Below are positions 33,817 through 40,308 of a stretch of DNA of 44,717 nt, one piece after another. How positions within the stretch are numbered: position 1 is the first letter of the stretch; the number at the start of each line of letters is the position of its first letter. The notes below the pieces were generated by a model. It searched no databases. It worked only from the letters and a program-made list of their open reading frames with translations, and was not told the origin of the DNA. The DNA comes from Pseudomonas aegrilactucae (GTDB lineage: Bacteria > Pseudomonadota > Gammaproteobacteria > Pseudomonadales > Pseudomonadaceae), in assembly GCF_019168305.1 (NCBI RefSeq), contig NZ_JAHTBI010000122.1, forward strand, positions 1 through 44,717, in the 5' to 3' direction. Position numbers and translations under genes: made by a program.

Positions 33817-34590
33817 TCAACGCTGGTTGTTGAGCACCTGCAGAATGGCCGCGGTCTGCGCATCGGGCTGACCGTCGAACAACTGGGGACGGAAGCGCAT
33901 CTGGAACGCCGCCAGCACATGCCGGGTGCTGACGTCGAACTCGCCGGTCTGCTCGACGGCGTAGCCAAAGCGCGCCAGTTGCTGCTGGTACCAGGTGGCG
34001 CTGGGCGGGTTGACATCGAACCGGGGCCGCTGGCGTGCAACCGCCTGGGCATCCGGCCAGATGCCAAGGCCGGCATCGGCCAGGCGCTTCCAGGGGAACA
34101 GCGGGCCGGGGTCAAGCTTGCGCAGCGGCGCTATGTCGCTGTGGCCGATGATGTGCCGGGGCTGGATGCCGTTGCGCTGGACGATGTCCTTGAGCAGCAC
34201 GATCAGGGCCTGCACCTGCGCTTCGGGGTACGGGTGCCAGACACGCCCGGTGGGGGTATCGGTAAAGCCCGGGTTGACGATCTCGATGCCGATGGAGGTG
34301 GAGTTGAGCCAGGTGCGGCCCTCCCACTGGCTGTCGCCGGCATGCCAGGCGCGGCGGCTCTCGTCGACCAGTTGATAGAGCGTCGGCGGGTTGTCGCCGA
34401 TCAGGTAGTGGCTGCTGACCTCGCCATGGGTCAACAGCGCCAGCGAGCGATCCAGGTTGGCGTTGGTGTAATGCAGTACCACGAACTGGATGCGGTTGTC
34501 CTGATTGACCGAAGGGTGGCTGCGGTCGATTTTCGGGCCGCTGGCGCAACCGGCCAGGGTGAGCAGCAGCGCGCAAAGAAACGCTTTCAT
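33817..34590 (-). CDS. AmpD-type N-acetylmuramoyl-L-alanine amidase lipoprotein (AmpDh2/AmiD-like)
   Basis: A 257-aa zinc amidase that cuts the bond between MurNAc and the peptide. A short lipoprotein signal (MKAFLCALLLTLAGC) predicts outer-membrane anchoring. The Amidase_2 domain shows VVLHYTNA, the HAGDSQW and STSIGIEIVN segments and the zinc/catalytic end HSDIAPLRKLDPGPLFPW. A C-terminal PG-binding domain (about 190-257) follows. The start is uncertain: ATG 34590 gives a canonical lipoprotein signal but has a poor ribosome site, whereas ATG 34632 (14 residues longer) has a good GAGGA site. Confidence 0.88.
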   Translation of the reverse strand: MKAFLCALLLTLAGCASGPKIDRSHPSVNQDNRIQFVVLHYTNANLDRSLALLTHGEVSSHYLIGDNPPTLYQLVDESRRAWHAGDSQWEGRTWLNSTSIGIEIVNPGFTDTPTGRVWHPYPEAQVQALIVLLKDIVQRNGIQPRHIIGHSDIAPLRKLDPGPLFPWKRLADAGLGIWPDAQAVARQRPRFDVNPPSATWYQQQLARFGYAVEQTGEFDVSTRHVLAAFQMRFRPQLFDGQPDAQTAAILQVLNNQR

Positions 34591-34654
34591 AGGAGAGGGG
34601 CAAGGCCTGAGCAGTCGGTAATGCAATAGCATAACGTATCCTCGCTGGCGGCAC

Positions 34655-36697
34655 TCACCCCTGTTCGACGCGGTTGCGGCCCAGGTGCTTGGCGCGGTAC
34701 AGCGCCTGGTCGGCGCGCTTGAGCACGGCCTCGCTGCGCTCACCGGAGCGGAACGCGGTGATGCCGATGGACAGGGTGATCGTCACCCGTTCGCCCTTGA
34801 AATGGAAGGGGCAGGCTTCGATGGCGGCGCGCAGCGTTTCAGCCAGGTCGATGCCGCCGGCCAGGGCGGTCTGGGGTACCAGCAGGATGAACTCCTCGCC
34901 ACCGAAGCGGGCAATGAAATCACGGCTGCGCAGGCGCTTGCGCAACTCGTTGGCGACGATCTTGAGTACCTTGTCGCCGGCCTGATGGCCGTAGTTGTCG
35001 TTGATGCGCTTGAAGTGGTCCAGGTCGAGCATGGCCATCAGCAGATAGCCGCCGTTTTCTTGCCAGGCGAGCACTTCCTGGTCCAGGCGCTCGGACCACG
35101 CGGCACGGTTGGGCAGGCCGGTGAGCGGGTCGATCAGGGCTTTCTGGCGCTGCTCCTCGAGGTGCTCGCGGTAGCCGAGGGCTTCCTGCTCCATACTCGC
35201 CACGCGCTCGGCCAGGCCTTGCAGGCGGCTGGCCATTTCGTGTTCGCGCCGGTCGCGCTGGTGCTGGTGCTCGTCCATGGTGCCGAGCAGGCCTTCGAGG
35301 CGGTTTTCCAGGATGTGCTTGAGGCTGTCGAGGTCGGCGGCGCCCTGTACGCTGCTTTGCAGGCCGTCGACCTGCTCACGCAGCTGGGTATTGAGGTCGC
35401 GGTCGGCGGAGCTGTTGTCGGCATGCCCGTCGCTGGCTTCCTGCAAATGGCTCTGGAACGATTCGAGGCGCTCGTTGAGCTGCTGCAGGTAGGCTTCGAA
35501 TTCGTGCTGGCCGCTGTCGGTGATGGCCAGCATCAACACGGCCAGGTCGTCCAGTACCGGCAGCAGCTCGTACCAGTTCAGGCCGTGCTCCAGGCGCTGG
35601 CGCACGGCCAGGGCCTGGGGCTTGTGGCGTTCAGGCAGGGTCAGGTCGTCGAGCAGGCCGAGCAACGTATGCTCGATGTGGGTGGCCACAGAGCTATAGG
35701 ACGGTTCGGTGCCGTCGGGGAGGGCGTAGTGCAGCTCCTCGGGGGTGGGTTCGGGTAATGCCTCGCCTTCGGCCCCGGTCACCTCAGGTGCGGCTGCGTC
35801 GCCGACGACATCCTCGGCAAGGATATCCTCCTGGGGTGCCTGTTCCGGCGTATTCGCTGGCAAGCCAGCTCCCACAGTTACCGGGGCGGGCTCAGGGTCG
35901 TTAGTGTCACTGTGGGGCTCTGCGGACGACGCAGAACCTGTGGGAGCTGGCTTGCCAGCGAAGGGCTGCGCAGCAGCCCCGGTGTTCTCGGGCTCGGCCA
36001 CCGGCGCTGGCAACGGCTGCAACTCATCCACGTCCACCACAACTGTCACGGCCGCGGGGGCCTGCTCGGGCTCGGGCTCGGGGTCGAGCTCAACCGGTTC
36101 CACCGCTTCTGTCGTCACCGGCGCTGCGGGCACCGCCTGCACCTGCGGCTCAGGCGCCGCTACCCCGTCTTCATCCCGCCCGCCAAACAGCCGCTGCAAG
36201 AAGCCCGGCTTGCTCGCCTCCTCAGGGTGTTCCAGCACCGCCAGTGCCTTGCCCTGCAAACCGCTTAGCTCACTGAGCAGCAACGGCATCTCGCGCGATT
36301 GGCTGGCCCGCGCCTCGAGTTGCTTGGCGAATTTCTTCAGCGGCCGGCTGACCTCGCTGGGCAACGGCAGTTTCTGCAACTGGGCCACCAGCGCATTCAA
36401 CGCCGTGCCGACCTGGGCAATGCGCGTTTCACGGCGTTGCTCAGAGTCGAGCACGGCCTTTTCCAGGCGCGGGATCAACCCGGCCAGGGCGGCGTCCATG
36501 TTGTCGGTACGGATGACCTCGCGCATTTCCTTCATGCACTGGTCCACGGCCCGGTCGCTGCCTTCGGCGGCCAGGGTGCTGCGCACAAGGCCGCGGCGCA
36601 GCAAGTCGAGACGGGCGTCCCAGCGGCGCTCGAGCTTTTCCTGCTGCTCGATGCTCTTGAGGTATTTTTCTTTCCAGCGCTGGGCTTCGTCGGTCAT
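34655..36697 (-). CDS. dgcH: GGDEF diguanylate cyclase, DgcH-like, with REP-derived insert
   Basis: A 680-aa cyclase without membrane helices. The N-terminal 150 residues are charged and helical; about 175-320 is a low-complexity Pro/Ala/Glu/Val linker; about 350-505 is a helical domain ending in a coiled coil (MEQEALGYREHLEEQRQKA); the GGDEF domain is about 510-680 with active GGEEF (599-603) and an RSRD I-site 5 residues before it. It makes c-di-GMP and is probably product-inhibited. Position matches P. aeruginosa dgcH (PA5487). Residues about 246-282 are encoded by a REP pair. Probably co-transcribed with dsbA and the EEP gene (23-nt gap). Confidence 0.9.
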   Translation of the reverse strand: MTDEAQRWKEKYLKSIEQQEKLERRWDARLDLLRRGLVRSTLAAEGSDRAVDQCMKEMREVIRTDNMDAALAGLIPRLEKAVLDSEQRRETRIAQVGTALNALVAQLQKLPLPSEVSRPLKKFAKQLEARASQSREMPLLLSELSGLQGKALAVLEHPEEASKPGFLQRLFGGRDEDGVAAPEPQVQAVPAAPVTTEAVEPVELDPEPEPEQAPAAVTVVVDVDELQPLPAPVAEPENTGAAAQPFAGKPAPTGSASSAEPHSDTNDPEPAPVTVGAGLPANTPEQAPQEDILAEDVVGDAAAPEVTGAEGEALPEPTPEELHYALPDGTEPSYSSVATHIEHTLLGLLDDLTLPERHKPQALAVRQRLEHGLNWYELLPVLDDLAVLMLAITDSGQHEFEAYLQQLNERLESFQSHLQEASDGHADNSSADRDLNTQLREQVDGLQSSVQGAADLDSLKHILENRLEGLLGTMDEHQHQRDRREHEMASRLQGLAERVASMEQEALGYREHLEEQRQKALIDPLTGLPNRAAWSERLDQEVLAWQENGGYLLMAMLDLDHFKRINDNYGHQAGDKVLKIVANELRKRLRSRDFIARFGGEEFILLVPQTALAGGIDLAETLRAAIEACPFHFKGERVTITLSIGITAFRSGERSEAVLKRADQALYRAKHLGRNRVEQG
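35853..35962. repeat. REP pair inside the diguanylate cyclase coding sequence
   Basis: Two inverted 25-bp REP arms (35853-35877 and 35938-35962) with a 60-bp middle lie wholly within the reading frame. They encode FAGKPAPTG and VGAGLPANT in the low-complexity linker. Other REPs in this window are all intergenic. Confidence 0.9.
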
Positions 36698-36720
36698 GCC
36701 AGGGTCCGCAGAGGAGGGGA

Positions 36721-37575
36721 CTAACGCAAGGCCGGAAGGGTATCGACAGTCAGGGCGTCAGGCAAACGAATCTCAACCGCGACCGGAAGATGGTCGGAAA
36801 TCGGCTGGGAGAGCACCTGAACACGCTCCAGCGTGAGGCTCGGGCTGAGCAGGATATGATCAAGGCAGCGCTGCGGGCGCCAGCTTGGGAACGTGGCCTC
36901 CACCTGCGGCGCAATCAGGCCCAGGTCACGCAGCGGCGAGTGTTGCAACAGGTCGGTGGCATGGGTATTCATGTCGCCCATCAGCACCTGATGGCGGTAG
37001 CCGCCGATCAGCTCGCGGATGTACCCCAGTTGCAGGGCACGGGTACGCGCCCCGAGCGCCAGGTGCATCATCACCACCACCAGCGCGTCTTCGCCTTCGC
37101 CAAAGCGCACCAGGATCGCCCCGCGCCCCGCCGGGCCGGGCAACGGGTGGTCTTCGAGCAATTGCGGCTTGAGGCGGCTGAGTACGCCGTTGCTGTGCTG
37201 GGCCAGGCGCCCCAAGTTGCGGTTGAGCTGCTGGTACCAATAAGGGAACGCACCCAACTGCGCCAGGTGCTCCACCTGGTTGACGTAGCCGGAGCGGTGG
37301 CTGCCGCCATCCACTTCCTGCAACGCCACCAGGTCGAAGTCATTGAGCAGGTCGCCGATCTTCTGCAGGTTGCCGGCCCGGCCCGTGTGCGGTAGCAAAT
37401 GCTGCCAGCTGCGGGTCAGGTAGTGCCGGTAACGCTCGGTACTGATGCCCACCTGGATATTGAAGCTGAGCAGGCGCAGGCGCCCGTCCTGCGGCAAGCC
37501 GCTCGCTTGCAGGTGATGCTCGTTGACCTGCGGTTCATGCAGGCCAACCAGACGCTCGGATTTCCAGCGACGCAT
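36721..37575 (-). CDS. Endonuclease/exonuclease/phosphatase-family hydrolase
   Basis: A 284-aa Mg-dependent hydrolase of the EEP (DNase I-like) superfamily. Active-site motifs in order: LLSFNIQVG, DLVALQEVDGG, VLMGDMNTHA and SDHLPVAVEI. No signal peptide is obvious, so it is probably cytoplasmic. The substrate (nucleic acid, phospholipid or nucleotide) cannot be told. It lies between dsbA (11-nt gap) and dgcH (23-nt gap) on the same strand. Confidence 0.88.
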   Translation of the reverse strand: MRRWKSERLVGLHEPQVNEHHLQASGLPQDGRLRLLSFNIQVGISTERYRHYLTRSWQHLLPHTGRAGNLQKIGDLLNDFDLVALQEVDGGSHRSGYVNQVEHLAQLGAFPYWYQQLNRNLGRLAQHSNGVLSRLKPQLLEDHPLPGPAGRGAILVRFGEGEDALVVVMMHLALGARTRALQLGYIRELIGGYRHQVLMGDMNTHATDLLQHSPLRDLGLIAPQVEATFPSWRPQRCLDHILLSPSLTLERVQVLSQPISDHLPVAVEIRLPDALTVDTLPALR

Positions 37576-37586
37576 GGTTTCGCCTC

Positions 37587-38219
37587 TTATTTGGCGGCGC
37601 GTTCCTTGGCAATCAGCTGGTCGGCGACGTTCAGTACGCCCTCTGGACCTTGGGCGGTGCCCAGGTCGAAACGGTACTTGCCGTTGACGACCATGCTTGG
37701 GACGCCGGTGATGCCGTACTTCTTGGCCAACTCGCGGGCGGCATTCACCTGGCCCTTGATGGCAAAGGAGTTGAAGGTGGCCAGGAACTTGTCCTTGTCC
37801 ACACCCTGGGTGGCGAGGAACTCGGCCATCTCTTCAGGCTTGGTCAGGTGCTTGCGCTGCACCTGGATGGCATCGAACACTGCGGCGTGGACCTTGTGTT
37901 CCACACCCATGGCTTCCAGGGTCAGGAACATCTGCCCATGGGCGTCCCACGGGCCACCGAACATGGCGGGAATACGCTTGAAATTGACATCCTCAGGCAA
38001 TTTGTCGACCCACGGGTTGATCACCGGTTCGAAGCTGTAGCAGTGCGGGCAGCCGTACCAGAACAGCTCCACCACTTCGATCTTGCCAGGCTTGGACACC
38101 GGCACCGGGTTGCTCAGCTCGATATATTCCTTGCCGGCGATCACAGGATCAGCCGCCTGGACCGTCATACCGAAGGCGCTGGCGGCGACCAGCGCGGCGC
38201 TGAGAATCAGATTACGCAT
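37587..38219 (-). CDS. dsbA: Thiol:disulfide interchange protein DsbA
   Basis: A 210-aa periplasmic thioredoxin-fold oxidase that puts disulfides into exported proteins. Signal peptide ends VQA at about residue 22; the active site is CPHC (57-60) in ELFWYGCPHCYSF; the cis-proline loop is GITGVPSMVVNGKYRF. First gene of the dsbA-EEP-dgcH set; a terminator upstream isolates it from cytochrome c4. DsbB would re-oxidise it; no dsbB is in the window. Confidence 0.96.
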   Translation of the reverse strand: MRNLILSAALVAASAFGMTVQAADPVIAGKEYIELSNPVPVSKPGKIEVVELFWYGCPHCYSFEPVINPWVDKLPEDVNFKRIPAMFGGPWDAHGQMFLTLEAMGVEHKVHAAVFDAIQVQRKHLTKPEEMAEFLATQGVDKDKFLATFNSFAIKGQVNAARELAKKYGITGVPSMVVNGKYRFDLGTAQGPEGVLNVADQLIAKERAAK

Positions 38220-38315
38220 GCGTTACTCCTGAGCAATGATGAGTCGCCTCGTCGCGACCTGTATTCAGACAGGCCCGGGCAGGTTCGAGTTCGTTAGTGT
38301 AACGGCCGAGCACAG

Positions 38316-38341
38316 AAAAGGGTGGCCTGGGCCACCCTTTT
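38316..38341 (-). terminator. Terminator between cytochrome c4 and dsbA
   Basis: AAAAGGGTGGCC pairs with GGCCACCCTTTT around a 2-nt loop, 41 nt after the cytochrome c4 stop, with T-runs on both strands. Confidence 0.9.
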
Positions 38342-38382
38342 CATCGTTGCATCAAACCATTAACCCAGCGTTAACGCACAGA

Positions 38383-39006
38383 TCAATGCAGGCCCTGGAT
38401 GTAGCTGGACAGCGCTTCGATGTCCTTGTTGCTGAGCTTGCTGGCGATGGTGCGCATGGTGGTGGCGTCGCCATCGTTGGTGCGCTCGCCCTCGCGGAAC
38501 GCGGTCAGTTGCTTCTTGGTGTAGTCGGCGTGCTGCCCCCCCAGGTGCGGGAAGCCGGCGGCGGCGTTGCCCGCGCCATTTGGCGAGTGGCACCCGGTGC
38601 AGGCCGGCAGACCCTTGCTCAGGTCGCCGCCACGGAACAGCGCTTCACCGCGTGCCACCAGCTCAGGGTTGGCGGCACCGACGCTGCCCTTCTGGCTGGC
38701 AAAGTAGGCAGCGATGTCGGCCAGGTCCTGTTCACTGAACGCGGCCAGCATACCGGTCATCTCCAGCACGGTGCGCTTGCCCGACTGGATGTCGTGCAAT
38801 TGCTTGGTCAGGTATTTCTCGCCCTGGCCGGCCAGTTTCGGGAAATTCGGCGCCAGGCTGTTGCCGTCGGGATTGTGACACGCGCCACATACAGCGGTTT
38901 TTGCCTGACCGGCAGCGGCATCGCCAACGATAACGACAGGGCCGGCAGCGTTGGCAGCCCCGGTGATGCCAACGCTCAACAGCAGACTCACGAGTAGTTT
39001 GTTCAT
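38383..39006 (-). CDS. Dihaem cytochrome c4
   Basis: A 207-aa periplasmic cytochrome with two haem c sites: CGACH (40-44) and CTGCH (136-140), each in a similar half-domain (GQAKTAVCGACHNPDGNS; GLPACTGCHSPNGAGNA), with methionines as likely sixth ligands. Signal peptide ends ANA (about 20). It carries electrons between the bc1 complex and terminal oxidases. In P. aeruginosa a second cytochrome gene is recalled beside it; here only this one is present. Confidence 0.95.
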   Translation of the reverse strand: MNKLLVSLLLSVGITGAANAAGPVVIVGDAAAGQAKTAVCGACHNPDGNSLAPNFPKLAGQGEKYLTKQLHDIQSGKRTVLEMTGMLAAFSEQDLADIAAYFASQKGSVGAANPELVARGEALFRGGDLSKGLPACTGCHSPNGAGNAAAGFPHLGGQHADYTKKQLTAFREGERTNDGDATTMRTIASKLSNKDIEALSSYIQGLH

Positions 39007-39041
39007 CAGCTAATCCAACTACGGCTAAGGGTGAAAGAGTT

Positions 39042-39176
39042 ATGTATCGGGGCTACCTGTTTTATTGGCTGGTAGTCCTCGGTACTGCAGTCCATGCACA
39101 ATCCACGCGGCGGCATAGCCTTGAAACCCTGGGTGAGCTGCACCGACCGGTTCTACAACCCCTTTGTCAGCGGTGA
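39042..39176 (+). CDS. Possible 44-aa exported peptide
   Basis: In the 400-bp gap between cytochrome c4 and engB, an ATG at 39042 opens a 44-codon frame whose first 19 residues look like a signal peptide (MYRGYLFYWLVVLGTAVHA), followed by a basic tail. An AAGG/GAAAGAG stretch precedes the ATG. No family is recognised. The opposite strand has a 73-aa frame (39040-39261) without features. The rest of the gap shows only a GCTTGATCAAGC palindrome (about 39257) and AT-rich promoter-like sequence near 39330. Confidence 0.25.
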   Translation: MYRGYLFYWLVVLGTAVHAQSTRRHSLETLGELHRPVLQPLCQR

Positions 39177-39406
39177 CTTCCACGCTGTCGGGATCCTGTG
39201 TAGCCTGAGCGCCGAAAACGACCCTTTCAGGGTTGGGGCTGCACTGCGTTCTACTGCGCAAGCTTGATCAAGCAGCTCCCGTGCACATCGTCCTACGCTG
39301 GGATAATGCGCACACTAAAAACGGGGGCATTATATACTCCCGTGCCTGAAACGGAAACGACACCGCTTGCCGAGACCCCCTCGCGCAACGCCCAATCGGA
39401 AAGACC

Positions 39407-40039
39407 ATGCAAGTCAAAAACCCCATCCTCGGACTCTGCCAGCAGGCCAAGTTCGCCCTCAGCGCCGCCAAAGTCGACCAGTGCCCGGACGACGAAGGTT
39501 TTGAAGTGGCCTTCGCCGGCCGTTCCAACGCCGGCAAATCCAGCGCCCTCAATACCCTGACCCACGCCAGCCTGGCGCGCACCTCGAAAACCCCGGGGCG
39601 CACCCAGCTGCTGAATTTCTTCAGTCTGGACGACGATCGGCGTCTGGTCGACCTGCCGGGCTACGGTTATGCAAAAGTGCCGATCCCGCTCAAGCAGCAC
39701 TGGCAGCGCCACCTGGAGGCGTACCTGGGCAGCCGCGAAAGTCTGAAGGGCCTGATCCTGATGATGGACGTGCGTCACCCCATGACCGACTTCGACAAGA
39801 TGATGCTCGACTGGGCGGTCGCCAGCGGCATGCCGATGCACATCCTGCTGACCAAGGCCGACAAGCTGACCTTCGGCGCGGCCAAGGGCACGCTGCTCAA
39901 GGTGCAGGCCGAAATCCGCAAGGGCTGGGGCGACAGCGTGACCATCCAGCTGTTCTCGGCGCCCAAGCGCCAGGGCCTGGAAGAGGCCTACGCGGTGCTG
40001 GCACGCTGGATGGAACTGCCGGACAAGCCCGCAGAATAA
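39407..40039 (+). CDS. engB: Ribosome biogenesis GTPase EngB (YsxC/YihA)
   Basis: A 210-aa essential GTPase for 50S subunit assembly. G motifs: GRSNAGKSSALNTL (G1), KTPGRTQLLNFF (G2 region), DLPGYGYAKV (G3), TKADKL (G4) and FSAPKR (G5). Length and order match the family. Convergent with the sRNA and polA on the other strand. Confidence 0.96.
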   Translation: MQVKNPILGLCQQAKFALSAAKVDQCPDDEGFEVAFAGRSNAGKSSALNTLTHASLARTSKTPGRTQLLNFFSLDDDRRLVDLPGYGYAKVPIPLKQHWQRHLEAYLGSRESLKGLILMMDVRHPMTDFDKMMLDWAVASGMPMHILLTKADKLTFGAAKGTLLKVQAEIRKGWGDSVTIQLFSAPKRQGLEEAYAVLARWMELPDKPAE

Positions 40040-40062
40040 GGGCTGCCCGGTAAACGCCGGGC

Positions 40063-40196
40063 AAAAAAAACCCCGGACTTCGTATGGGGAGGGGGAAGTT
40101 CGGGGTTCAAGTTCCGGACCGCTAGGGCGGGGTCCGGATTATCTGCCAACACTTAACACAACATAGGAGCATCGAAGGGCTTCACCAGCCATTCAG
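40063..40196 (-). ncRNA. ersA: Probable ErsA (Spot 42-position) small RNA
   Basis: Between polA and engB, on the polA strand, lies a unit with its own promoter and terminator and a length near 134 nt; ErsA of P. aeruginosa is 132 nt, occupies the same place and is sigma-22 dependent. The 3' end is a clear terminator: AACCCCGAACTT pairs with AAGTCCGGGGTT (one G-T), then eight T, at 40063-40107. The hairpin loop is C-rich (CCCCCTCCCC), a plausible seed. A second hairpin, CCGGACC/GGTCCGG, lies just 5' of it. Identification rests on position, promoter and structure, not on alignment. Confidence 0.72.
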
Positions 40197-40200
40197 TTAC

Positions 40201-40229
40201 TCTGAGTCGTGGTTCACCGGTTTAGTTCC
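40201..40229 (-). promoter_or_regulatory. Sigma-22 (AlgU/RpoE)-type promoter of the sRNA
   Basis: The minus strand has GGAACTA (-35; 40223-40229), 17 bp, then TCAGA (-10; 40201-40205), close to the AlgU consensus GAACTT-N16/17-TCTGA. Predicted start at 40194-40196. Confidence 0.65.
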
Positions 40230-40308
40230 CAAGCGTTAGAAACTATTTGCGATAACCCCCTGAACGCCAGGAATGCCGCGACCTTATGCCGCAGCATTCT
40301 TCTGCAGG

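Noticed and set aside
39040..39261. 73-aa minus-strand frame upstream of cytochrome c4
   Set aside because: No ribosome site, no domain, and it would cover the promoter region of the cytochrome gene.
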